From the NCBI RefSeq assembly GCF_902686445.1, contig NC_062218.1, forward strand, positions 18,839,515-18,903,514: 64,000 nt of DNA, in the 5' to 3' direction. The DNA comes from Sciurus carolinensis (Eukaryota > Chordata > Mammalia > Rodentia > Sciuridae). The notes below the pieces were generated by a model. The model saw nothing but the letters and a program-made list of their open reading frames with translations. It did not search any database and was not told where the DNA came from. Numbering within the stretch: position 1 is the first letter of the stretch; the number at the start of each line of letters is the position of its first letter. Position numbers and translations under genes: made by a program. Positions 51,111 to 63,030 of this stretch are shown here, one piece after another.

Positions 51111-53509
51111 ATTAACTAAAAAGATTATAAAAATCTAAATGTAAAATAGAATAACCATTTGTTAAGTAAAATAAACACTTTATTCAACGTGTCTCTTAAA
51201 ATACTTAACAGAACTATTTATTTAAAATGAATTTAGTTTTCCTGTACAAAGTTATTGCATTTCAGTTTCTTGTAACACTGAAAAAATTTGAGTTTTAACA
51301 AATTGACTTAAGAATCATGGATATTAGTTCAATGTCTGTTTTTTAGTGGCAATAATTTTTGAAACTAATCTTGTAACTAAGACAAAATAAATCAAAACAA
51401 AAGCAACAATCTCAGGGATTCTAGCTATACATTTTCATTTATAATTTCCATAAATGAAAAAAGATTCCATCAAGCATTATAGATGCTTAAGTGAATATAT
51501 GTAATACATATATATATACAGGATAAATTATCACCATCTAAAGAGGCCAGTTATTTTTTTCTAACACATATCATTCTTCACAACAGTGTAAAGGATATGC
51601 TTTTCAAAATACATTTTTGTTGACAATAAGCTGTGTGATTTTGAAAAAGTTATTCTTCTTCCCTACACTTCAAATTTCCCATTAGTGAAATCAATAAAAC
51701 ACAACTTTTCTAAATAATTTGCAAAATCTTTTGAACTTTATATAGTTTGTGAGTGAACATGAGTTGTTTGTTTTCTTAGCCAACAAAACATTAAATACCC
51801 TTCATATTTCAGAGTTTATCTTTAACAAAGAGGACAAAACATATGATAAAAGACTACATGATAAAAGACTTAGAATGGGCAGAATCAGATATGCCATAAA
51901 TGAGAGCCATACGTACAACAGGTGCTGGGACAGAAATGCCAACATTTTGGGAAATAAAGTGAGAAATGATCAGTTTGTGGAGAAGGGTTTGAAAGAAAAC
52001 CTTTAATGATAGGCAAGGGAGATAATGCTTAGTAACAAGAAAGAATTGACATTATTGTGGGCAAGAACCTTCCATGAGAATGTAGAACAGCTCAAGAACT
52101 TGGTAAACACCTGCAGTGAATTAGGTGTAATTGAAATGGAGTTTGTGCATGTGTGTTACAGTATGTGCAGAGGATGGTGAAAGAAAATACGCAGCCAGGT
52201 CTAGACCTTTCCAGCAATGGGGACCAGATATAGGTCTAAGTATGATGAGCAGATGTAGTTCCTATCATTCATTCACAGAGTGAATGAAGATAAGGGGTGA
52301 AGCTAGCAAATAGTCTTCCCAGTGTTGGAAAGGAGTGTTAGAGAAGGATGTTAGCAACATGGGAGAAGAAGATAACATTAAATCCTTTTCAGAATAAGTC
52401 ACTGGCCAAACTCATTCCCTGTTTGGCAAGAGGAGGTTCGTAGGAATGGAGGAAGCCTAAAATACTCCCTAGAACTTTTGTTTAAAAAAACTACAAAGGA
52501 GAAAAGAAGGCTAGGCATGCATCTATTGAGGCTGAAAATGAAAATGGTTTTAGACATTTTGAGCTTGAAAAAACTAGCATTAAGAAATATTCAATTAGGA
52601 AAATTCTGCAAGGCAGTAGTAAAATCTGCCTTGGTTTTGTCAATGTGGGGTTAATTTAGAGTTGTGCCTGTTAAGAGAAGTTGGGCAAAGTATTTAAACA
52701 ATATATAGGAAGTTTAGAACTTAAAAAAAAAAAAAAAGAAAAAAGAAACAAAAAAGATAAAGACAAATAGTGGGGAAAGAAAGAGGAACATAATATTTAT
52801 AGAAACAAATATGGAATACCTCTTTCTCTGAAATTAGGAATGTCAGAATGACTAAGAGCAGAAACAAATTTGAACTTATTTAATAAATGTTTGTTTGCTC
52901 ATTTAAAATAGTCTAAAATTTATTTTCATTTTATTCCTAAGAGTTATTCTAAAACTTAACACATGGTGGTGCTGTTACCAAGCCATATAATGTGGAAATA
53001 CTTCAGTCATTTAAAATGATAAAATAATGAGTTTTACTAATTCATGAGTAAATATGAAATATAAATGCTCAATGGAACCAATGAAAGGGTTCTGGTGAAG
53101 AGTCAAATCTTTCATCTCCTGTTTAAAATCCTTCTGTTTTGGATTTAATGTAATCTTAAAATAAAATAATATGCCAAGTTAACATCAAAATGGTAAAAAT
53201 TTTAATTTCAAAAAATGTTCTACTTATTTTATAATAAACAGACCACCACTTCACCATTCTTCATTTTAAACAGATGTGCCACTACTTAGTTCTTAACATG
53301 TATTTTTTATAGAAATGGTACAGAACTGTTTGAGTAATTATGCAGAATATTAAACTGTTCTTTTGTATAATTTTTCACTCTACTGTTTTAATTATCTAAT
53401 CTATTCATTCAGCAACAAGAAAACTATAGCGTTTCTCAATATATTTACTCATTCAGTCCTAGAAAGTTTTTTAACTGATATAAAATTCCTACTTATTTTT
53501 ATATCCAAG

Positions 53510-53582
53510 GACTATCTATCTATCTATATATAATATAGGAATATATTATATATATATATATATATATACACATATATATCTC
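53510..53582. repeat. TA-rich microsatellite
   Basis: CTAT units followed by mixed and pure TA repeats, ending in TACACATATATAT. Confidence 0.85.
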
Positions 53583-55020
53583 CAATAGGGAGTAATTACT
53601 GACTAAAATATAGTTTATTTGTCTTCATTAGAAGAAATTTACTAAACTTAAAACTTCTGATTTTTCTCATTGCAAACATATCCCACCTCCTAGATTTAAT
53701 ATGTAATTTAAAATTTGAGAAGTATTATTCTAGTTTTTCTATTGTTGGTATTGCTGTATTATTCAAAAACACATAAGATAATTTTCATTTCTGTATACTT
53801 TGCTCAGTGTAATATGCAAGAGTAGAATAAGGGTGTTTTTATTTTTATTAGTATTTTGAGCCTTGGAGAGATTTACAAAATTTCCTAATGAAATGTCATC
53901 TGTGAAATGACATCCTGACAGAGTCCTCATAAAGTGAATCAAAGTTGAGGTTAAACAATAAAATAAACAAAACGTTTTTCTTCATTGTCCTCAGCTTATA
54001 TAAACCTGAATCTCATTTTTATCCACTTGCATCCTCACCCTACAGAGGAAAAGGGGAGAAGGATATAGTAAATTAAAACTAAATAAAAAAGTTTTGAAGA
54101 TGAAACAATAATGAAATTAAGTGCTTCAGAATATTGAATATTTTAATATATTTTAAGTAAGTTAAAAAAGAAAAACTGTTAAATCAAAGATTATACTGTT
54201 TTATTCCTCTACTGCAGCTTAAAATTTTGTCAGCCAAAAATTTAAAATAACTGATCTTTAAAATATAGCTATGTATGCACATGTAGGATATATATTTATG
54301 GACTTCCTAAATGTATTTAGTATATTTAAAAATGTGATTTAGGAATTTGTTCTAAATCAAAATTCTTGTGTTGCATTTCTATGCTAAGACACAAAATGGG
54401 AAACTTTCAAAAAATAATTTTAAGATCATATGGAATTGAAAAACTATTGTGATGTTTACCTACATATTTATTCTTGTTCACTTCATTCTTCAAGGACTCT
54501 TAATATTAGTGTGAAATTTAATTTTCCTGAGAACTTACTGTATATATGCTTGAATAGTCTTATTATATGGGCTTCCCCCCAAAATATTCTGTATTTGAAG
54601 TACAGTTGTTGTTTGAATTTTTTTTTTTTAATTTTTCATGCACTTTATTCAGCTGGATGTTTTTCCACTATTCTACTTTTATAAAATCATACTGCCATGT
54701 TTGATCATGATGTTTATCTATGTATGTATATATACATAAGTACATTCCATACAATGGAACATGTAGGTATATAATTTTAAAATTTTGTTGCCAAACTTAT
54801 TTTTACATTTAATAGATGTAGTCTATAGATTGCAGTTTTCTTTTCTAACAGAATAGGATACTAGGTAGTGATCGCCTCTAGTGGATCCTTATTTAGAGAT
54901 CACAGCAAATTACAAATTGAAAGTTAATCCAAGTATTCTATCAGGTTTTGCAAGTACTGAATTGCTTGGTATAATTTTTTAGATGATGAGAATAGTTATA
55001 ACAATATGTCTTGACTGTTT

Positions 55021-55140
55021 CTTTAAAATTTAGCCAGAATCACCAATTTTCACAGTATCTACTTCTATAAGCATCTAAATCTGTTTTCTGGATGATTTCA
55101 ATGGTCTCTTCCCTGAGATATTTCTAGCCTTACTTCCTTA
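55021..55140 (+). repeat. Local duplication, copy 1
   Basis: About 120 bp that recurs at 57176. Shared strings are gccagaatcacca and acttctataagcatctaa, then a diverged part ending tttctagccttac. Confidence 0.8.
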
Positions 55141-55690
55141 TTGTGATTGTCTTCAAAGCACACAGAGTAAATTGACACTATTTGAGGTGGAGGTGATTTC
55201 TCTGTAAACTCACCCTAACTTCCCTTATAACCACCAAGTTCAGAGTCCATGACCTGACATACAAGACCTCCATCATGGGACATTGTTGACCTCGTCTCCA
55301 ACCAACAGTCCCTTTACTCACTGACCCTTTCAGTCTCCTTGTCCATCACTTTCTCCTCAGAGATTTTGCAATAGCTGCTTAGTTACAGTACTAAGCACAC
55401 TAGTTGTTCATCTCTCTTCAGATTTCTGCTCATATTTCACCATGGCTCAAAAGTCTTCTTGACTTTTAATATAAGACTGCCTTTCATATGCCTTGTTATC
55501 TCTTTACCCTAATTTATGTCTCTCAAGCTTGAATTTGTCGTTGCTGACAGTGATATTTTATGTGTTTATTTTCTGATTTCACCAAATGGGTGGATAGTAC
55601 TGGAGAAGAGGGAATGCGTTTATCTTTGAGTCCAAAATGGATCTGGGACATAGTGGTTACTCCATAAACATCAACTGAATGATGATGGGA
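55140..55690 (+). repeat. L2 LINE 3' region
   Basis: Diverged L2 signals: tcagagattttgcaatagct upstream and the 3' end tctgggacatagtggttact followed by ccataaacatcaactgaatg. No open frame. Confidence 0.6.
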
Positions 55691-57175
55691 AAGCTATAGA
55701 TACTGAGATTTATTTAGATAAGGAGTTTTATGCCACTAAAATGAATGATTAATCCACCTAAGGAGAAAACTTTTTTCCTTATTAGAGATAACATTTTCCA
55801 GATTGATTATCTGCATTATATAATTCAATTTTAATAAGGTATTTCCATAATTTTGTAAATCTCAATGTCAATCCAGTAAAAAAATGAAAGTATTTTCAAA
55901 AAATTAAAACAAAATAAAAAAGATATGATACCTACTCGCTTTGAATCTTTCCTAAGTAAAACAGACTGACGATGCATTATTATTGATTTTATAATAGTTA
56001 AGTTTATTATAACTTATAACTGCAACACTTCCTTCAAACATTAATTTTTTGACCTCATAAGATAAAGGGCTATAGCACCACTCCTTTTCAAATATATTAA
56101 AAAACAAAATTTTTTCCAGATTGACATCTAAACATCAATTACTTGTAGGCATGGATGAAAAATAGTTGTAAATAAAAGTAAATATAAAATATTAAATGAT
56201 ATTGATGAATATAAAATACATTTACAATAGTAATATGAAGGAATATATAAACATAGATATGAATAATGTAGTATTAATTCTTGTGTACCTCAATTTTACT
56301 TTGTAAATATACTTAGTTGAATGCTTAAATTTTATGAACTGATTATATATAATTTTTAAAACATTTTTAATATTAACTTATTAATATTTCACATAGTTGT
56401 TTCATTTGAACTGATTCTGAAAAATATTTAAATGTTATTACTGTTTTGGAGAGCATTTAATGAGAAAATTAAGTAATAAGTTCACTGATATGTTTACTGA
56501 GTAGAAAAGGGAAAAACAAAATTACAAACAATAAATAAATAAACAAGAATTAGACACATTTTTTCCTTTGTGTACTTCTCAAATTCAGCATAAATGCATA
56601 ATATTTGATGGTATCTTGTGGGTTAATTAACTTCTGGACTAAGTACAATTTATGTACATTTGTAGGGATAAAAGTAAAATGACTATTCCCTATGAAACTT
56701 GCATTTATTTTTAAGATGATTTTCATCACAATATATATATATAGAGAAAGTTAAAATTCTAAGTTCCTAAGCAAATATTGGAAGAAAAGACAGATTAATA
56801 GTACTGATCACAAAAATATTTCTTCTGGGTTGAAATGATCATAACTAGTAACATCCATGACATTTAATGCAGTTTGGTGTTAACAATATACTTTATACAA
56901 GGAGATAGAAAAAGAAGACATAAATTAAATGAGGTTCACTTTTCTATTCCACTCCACTACTCAAAATTCATAGTTTCCTTCATTATAATGGAAGCAATCA
57001 ATCTATACACCTCCAAAGGAATCAAGATTTCTTTCTCCCATTTAAAAACTCCTTCGTGTGCCGCTACCCAATAAAAGACAAAACTAAGTGTTGGACGGGT
57101 AATGATTTCTTTCAAGAGTCCAACTAACTTTGCTTTCCTTCTCTGCTGTCCCTTCCCCTTTCACTTTCTCTCCTT

Positions 57176-57295
57176 CTCTAAAATTTGGCCAGAATCACCA
57201 GTTCTCACAATCTCCACTTCTATAAGCATCTAAGTCTGTTTCTTAATCATCTCTTCATGGGCTAATTTCTAGTCTTACGTCCTAATTGATAAAAA
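57176..57295 (+). repeat. Local duplication, copy 2
   Basis: Counterpart of 55021-55140 at roughly four-fifths identity by eye, in the same orientation, 540 bp before exon 6 on the plus strand. Confidence 0.8.
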
Positions 57296-57837
57296 TAAAA
57301 GTCTTTGTAGACTTTTTTCTTACAGAATCTTCAAGCCTTTTATTATCCTTTCTTATTCTTCCACTTCTGCAGTGAATAAAACTTACCACAATAGTATTCC
57401 TCCACTGCAGTATCACCTCTCACCAATAATGTACTAAGTTAGATATTTATTTTCTGTATTCTCCAAAAAGTCATAAAATGCCAAGATCAAACCTGGTAGG
57501 ATAAAAGTTCATTACCATTTCTATTTTTTTAATTGTTTTTTTTTTTGCATTTATCATCATAAAAATTAGAAATTAAACTCTGGTAAGAATGCAAAAAAAT
57601 TACATAATCAAACTATTAGGCCTCATTATATCATGAAATAAACACTATTCATGAACATGAAATTCATATTTGTTAAATAACACAGAATAACAGTGTCCAT
57701 GGGAGTGAATATTTCATAGTTATCAAATTTATTGTTTATTTAAAATATTATTAATTGAAGGAAAATTAAAATTACTTATACCCTTCCATTTTAATTAATT
57801 ATTAAGTAGTAAACTGTCAAAACCTTTGTTTATATAC

Positions 57838-58025
57838 CTTTTTCAGTTTTATAACTCCTTCTTGTGTATCCTCATCTGTGACGATGTCAAACAAATTTCC
57901 TCCATCTCCAGGAACAATATTATACTCAATTTCTGCATTTTGTCCAAAATCAGGATCTACAGCTCTTATTCTTCCAATAGCAGAGCCAACAGGAGAAGAT
58001 TCAGGAACTTTCAGATGGAAGATAC
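57838..58025 (-). CDS. CDH12: CDH12 exon 6 (EC3, first part)
   Basis: Internal coding exon of a type II classical cadherin, a Ca2+-dependent cell-adhesion glycoprotein of the neuronal plasma membrane. It encodes the first half of extracellular repeat 3, opening [20 protein letters not shown] and containing the Ca2+-site stretch [14 protein letters not shown], then GDGGNLFDI and [11 protein letters not shown]. The acceptor reads ttatcag before GTATCTTC and the donor reads AAAAAG/gtatat. Length is 188 bp, the usual size of this type II exon. The first two bases (GT) complete a codon begun in exon 5; an A there would give Ser, as expected for the family. It ends in phase 0 and runs directly into PLDFE of exon 7. 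I recognise the protein as CDH12 rather than its close relative CDH18, whose EC3 differs strongly here. Confidence 0.93.
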
Positions 58026-60159
58026 CTGATAAAACATATGTAATTGGCATTGACAGTGAACTAATAAAGCAAAATCATCAGGTTTAAAAAATACAGACTG
58101 CAGAAAGTAAATCAAATTTGGAACATCATAGAGCAAAATGCAAAGACAATTTGCTATCGAGTTAGGATTATGACTATATGTAATATCTTCCTTTTCACTT
58201 CAGTGGTCCTGCTTTTGAATTTTAACTGGGTATTATAAATAATAGAGTGTTCTATATTAAAATTACCATGTGGAAATATTTTACATATGAATGATATTAA
58301 TGTATACCTCAAATGTGAGGATGGGAGTCTTCATAATTGGAACCAAAATAATCAATATCAATAAAACAGAATATAAGATACAACACACAAATAAAAAGAT
58401 AGAGATAATTAATAAATAGATGATAAATAGATAAAAGTTAGATGGATAGTTATTTATAGAAAATTGAGGCTCTGTATCCGAAAAGTAATCATTATGATTA
58501 TGAATTGATCTTAAAATGAACTGAAATGATGAGTTGTGCACTTATAAAAATTCTAACTCTTGATGAATTTAAATAAAGCATATTGGAGACAAAAATTTCA
58601 GTTAATTTTAAATACATATTAACTTGGCCCACATTCAGATATTTTAACTAAGTACAAAAAGTTTGACCTCCCTATTTTTTTTCCTTTTTTGCATTAAAGG
58701 AAAAAATAAATGATCATTTTTACCACCAGGTGGAAAAATTACATTACTATGAAATAGATACTGAATCAAAAAAATGTAAAAAATAACTTATCTATGGAAA
58801 ACATTCCAGGACTATGAAAAATAGTAATGTCCTACAAAAGCAATTTCACAATCAGTGGCAAAATTTGGTAATTTCATCAACCCTGGTAACAGTTAAGTCT
58901 TGCCATCAACCCTCCACCTCACAAATACTTATATTTTTTTCTGGTAAATTATGTTCAAATCTGCAATATTTACTGACATTCAAAGAGCATCACTTCAACA
59001 GAACAAAGTTTGTCTTAAGAGGACTAAATATCTACAAATCTATCTAACTTGTTTCTTTAATGTACAAACAGAAGGTATATTTTATAGTGGACTAAAATAA
59101 TTATGTTTAAGTAATTAATTATTTAGTGTTACACATATGAGATGTCGTTCTAAAAGAATGTACTATACAGTTTAAAAAAAATAAGCAATACAAACAAAAG
59201 ATACTAAAACTTCTCAGTGGCAACATTGGAGTATTAATATAGACTTTATGAAGGAATCCCAGGTAAGGAAAGTCATAGTAATTGATCAAAGTAGCCATTT
59301 CTCATAAACTAGTGTTATTTCATTAGGTTTCATTTGCCAAACAAGACAGTGGCTGTCAGATGTTCAAGGTTTACTAAATTTAAAACAGGGTTTAAAATGC
59401 AAGCCAATGAGGACAAATAAAATGAAAGTTTTAAAAGTTTCCCCATTGTCTCCAAGCAGGATAAAGAGGGACGGACGTTCAAGGGCAATCTGTCTTTTAT
59501 TAAGTAGTGACAAGTATCTAGTAGAAATTAATGTGGTCATTTCACCTAGATTCTTCAGATCACAAATATTTCTCAATAGGTACATAATACCCAATCCTGT
59601 TGAGAGATTCCTGAGATTTTAGCAAGCCTGAGGATGCTTGAATTTGTATTTAATGTGGTAAGAAGGCAGGGGGTATGGTCAGTCAAGTTTTATTCAACTT
59701 CTCAGAGACAAATTCCAAAGAGAAAGGGCACAGAACAGATTATGTGAGATACTTTTCATTTCCATTTTCCACTTTTAATGTCCACTAAATGGAAATATGA
59801 TTTATTAAAAAGTGAGTCTATAAACTCTGAATCTTTCTGTGTGATTGGGATAATGAGTCAGAAGAAACAATAAAAGCCTTGAATTGATAGTATGAATGGT
59901 CTCAGTCCAATCTCATGGCCCATCAGTAAGTATTAGAGTCTTGAATTTTTCCTGATAAGATAGAGAAATGGAAGTTTATGTTGAATGAGTATGATAAATC
60001 TCCCTGTATTAGAATATTTAGTTAGGAAATGTATTGCTAAAGATTACAAAGGAAAGGCTGAAAACTGATTTGAGAGAGATAGCATGCTGCTCTGTACAGG
60101 GGATTTCTATTAGGTTAAGGGTACCTCCCTAGGGACAGAAGGCAAGTGTTGATGAAATC

Positions 60160-60868
60160 CTTTTTTTTATAATTTTTTAAAATTATTTTTATTTAGATTT
60201 TAATTTTTACAGACTGCATTTTGATTCATTGTACACAAATAGGGTACATAATTTCATTTCTATGGTTGTACACAATGTAGATTCATACCATTCGTGTAAT
60301 CATACATGTACATAGGGTAAGGATATCTGTCTCATTCCACCATTTTTCATAACCCTCTCCCTCCATTTTCTTCTATATATTCTATATTACCCCCAATATT
60401 CTCTCATTCCCCACCCCCACACCCATTATATATCATCCTCTACTTATCAGGGAAAACATTCGACCTTTGGTTTTTTGGACTTGGCTTATTTCACTTAGCA
60501 TGATATTCTCCAATTCCATCCATTTATTTGCAAATGCCATAATATTATTCTTCTTTATGGCTGAATAGTATTCCATTATGTATCTATACCAGAGTTTCTT
60601 TATCCATTCATCTGTTGAAGGGCATCTAGGTTGGTCCCACAATCTAGCTATTGTGAACTGAGCTGCTATAAACATTGATGTGACTGTGTTACTGTAGTTT
60701 GCTGATATTAGGTCCTTTGAGTATAAACCGAGGAGTGGGATGACTGGGTCAAAAGGTGGGTCCATTCCAAGTTTTCTTAGGATTCTCAATACTGCTTTCC
60801 AAAGTGACTGCACCAATTTGCAACTCCACCAGCAATGTAAAAGTGTGCCTTTTCCCTCACATCCATCG
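60160..60868 (-). mobile_element. 5'-truncated L1: ORF2 C-terminus and 3' UTR
   Basis: The minus strand encodes an open 127-codon segment (60433-60816) typical of the L1 ORF2 C-terminal end: PPFDPVIPLLGLYSKDL, then ARLWDQPRCPSTDEWIKKLW, then EYYSAIKKN. A 3' UTR and a poly-A (T run at 60160-60168 on plus) follow. The flanks GATGAAATC at 60151-60159 and 60869-60877 look like a target-site duplication. There is no reverse transcriptase or endonuclease domain, so it is dead, but the open tail suggests moderate age. Confidence 0.9.
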
Positions 60869-60895
60869 GATGAAATCTTTAAGAAAAACAGGAGG

Positions 60896-61029
60896 GGCTG
60901 GGGTTGTGGCTCAGTGGTAAAGTCCTAGTACCTGTGAGGCATTGGATTCTATCCTCAGCACCACATGTACATAAATAAAAGTTATTGTGTCCATCTACAA
61001 CTAAAAATTTATATATATATATAAGAAAT
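60896..61029 (+). repeat. ID SINE with perfect target-site duplication
   Basis: Sciurid ID: ggctggggttgtggctcagt, then ggtaaagtcctagtacctgt, then tcctcagcaccacatgtaca, ending in AT-rich tail. Flanked by GAAAAACAGGAGG at 60883-60895 and 61030-61042 (13 bp, identical). Confidence 0.92.
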
Positions 61030-62822
61030 GAAAAACAGGAGGATCTAAAGAGCAGAGGGTATTTCTGTAGACACTATCCAGTATGTTCAGTTATAGCAGC
61101 TTCAAGTTACACATGATTCCGTAAGGTAGCTTTTCATTTGAAAAGTATAGAAGCAAAAATAAATAAATTGAATAGGGAGAAAAACAATACAGTGCAGTGG
61201 CATCTCTACTGAATCATAGTTCATGAGTGTGGAAAGTTTAAACAGAACTGAGACCTTCCATTGTGAGAAAAATCTCTTTAAACTTTGAAGGATAGTCCTA
61301 AGGGCACCAACTAGTGAAGACTATAGATGAAATAACCTCCCTTCAAGACACTATGCTGAGATATGAATTTTATGCTGTATAAAAGAACTCTTTATGAGGA
61401 CAATAATAATAAATGTGAAGATAGCTATCCTTTGTAGTACTCTATCAGTATAAGTTGTAAGTTATCTAAGCAGTTCTTTTTGAAAACTGTCATCTCAGAA
61501 TATTCTCACAAATTTCATTAATATTTAATAGCATTGGAAAACTTGAGATAAATTCAGAGTTACATTGTCCATATTTGATTGCTGTAACAGCATTCCACTA
61601 ACCTGTATCCCTTAAAATTAAGACATAATAGAAGTAAAGAAATGATTCACCACTTACATTTCTTCTGTGCTTTGAGGTTTTAGTGCATGCAAAACTCAAA
61701 TACACAGAGCAGTGGATTTCCTGTTCTTTACATAACAGACATACATTTCAGTAAGGTGGGAGATGTACAAGTTCATTAAGACAAGCATTTCTCTGTAAAA
61801 TACTGCAGCTGGTAATAGAGTCTACAGAGTACGGAAAAAGTCAGAGAAACTGTGCATTAGTCATGTCAGATTGTTTAGGTTGTCGGTTTGTTTTCAGTGA
61901 CTTGACATTTTATCATTTCTAGAATCTCAACAGCAATAAAGCTGGGGTCATTCAGATTAATTCAGAACTCCGAAGTAATCTTCAACTGTGCCAAAGTCGA
62001 ATCGTTTATGATGTACTATGAAATTACACTGCCACCATCTTCTAGCGTCCTACTTTTGATGCATATGAAACATCTTAATGGCACTACCTGTACAACACAG
62101 ATTAAGAAATAAAGTGGGTGACAGAATTTGCCCATGAAGTTACTAAAATATATATTTACATATTCATCGACTGCACAAACTATGCTTTACAAAATCACCT
62201 TTTCCCTTGGAAAAGGAGAAATATACCAGGTAATGAATGAACTAAGGTGGAATTTTAATGATTGAATTCTTTAACTTCTTATAGGTAATATTCCTTAGTA
62301 ATTCCAAAGGTTAAAAAAATAGCTGTTAGTCATAGGTTAAGTAGACATTCTCTGAGTAACTATATTATTTGAAGAACATATACTTTGATTTTTAGGTTTA
62401 TATTGTGTGAGTGTAAGGAACATTCATTGCCACCTAATGACAAACAAAATGGAAACAAAATGTACTTTCCTTCAATTTTTCTCTTTGAGAAAATTCAGAA
62501 GCATTAATGAAAACATCAAAAGATATATATTTACTTAACAGAATATAAATACTGCTTTAATTTACTGAGAAAATAGATTATAATATATAACTATATTAAA
62601 TGAATGGACAAATTATAAATATCATGAAAACCTTCAGCAATATGAAAATTTAAAAAGATGGAATATATTGTTATGAAATTACTTTCAAAATACATTTTAC
62701 ATTTAATGCATTAAATCTTCAGGTAACAAAAATTTGTATAAGAACTCAATGTTCAACAATTTATAAAGACATATATAACAGGTAACTAATGTGGACATAA
62801 TTAGTACTCAAAAATACTAGAA

Positions 62823-63030
62823 GTTCACTGAAGGGAAGGGAGTGGGAATAGGAAAGATAATAGAATGAATTGGACATAAGTTTCCTATGTTCTTATATGA
62901 ATACATGACCAGTGTAACTCAACATCATGTAAAACCCCCAAAATGAGAAGTTATACTCTATGTATGTATGATATGTCAAGATAAATTCTACCATCATGTA
63001 TAACTAAAAAAAACAAATACAAAATTTTTT
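62823..63030 (+). repeat. Short L1 3' end with target-site duplication
   Basis: 208 bp of L1 3' UTR (gataatagaatgaattggac, gaagttatactctatgtatg, then catcatgtataactaaaaaa). It is flanked by perfect 12-bp repeats AAAATACTAGAA at 62811-62822 and 63031-63042. Confidence 0.85.

Larger units (their letters stand above)
46298..57837 (-). other. CDH12: CDH12 intron 6
   Basis: Complete intron of 11,540 bp, strongly AT-rich. Apart from an L1 3' end, an old LTR-like segment, L2, a TA-rich tract and a local duplication, no structure is evident. The stretch 51110-53500 is unassigned. Confidence 0.9.

Noticed and set aside
57878..58087. Plus-strand open frames over exon 6
   Set aside because: Antisense shadows of the CDH12 exon.
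60433..60816. Stand-alone protein gene
   Set aside because: It is the C-terminal end of L1 ORF2 in a truncated copy with poly-A and target-site duplication.
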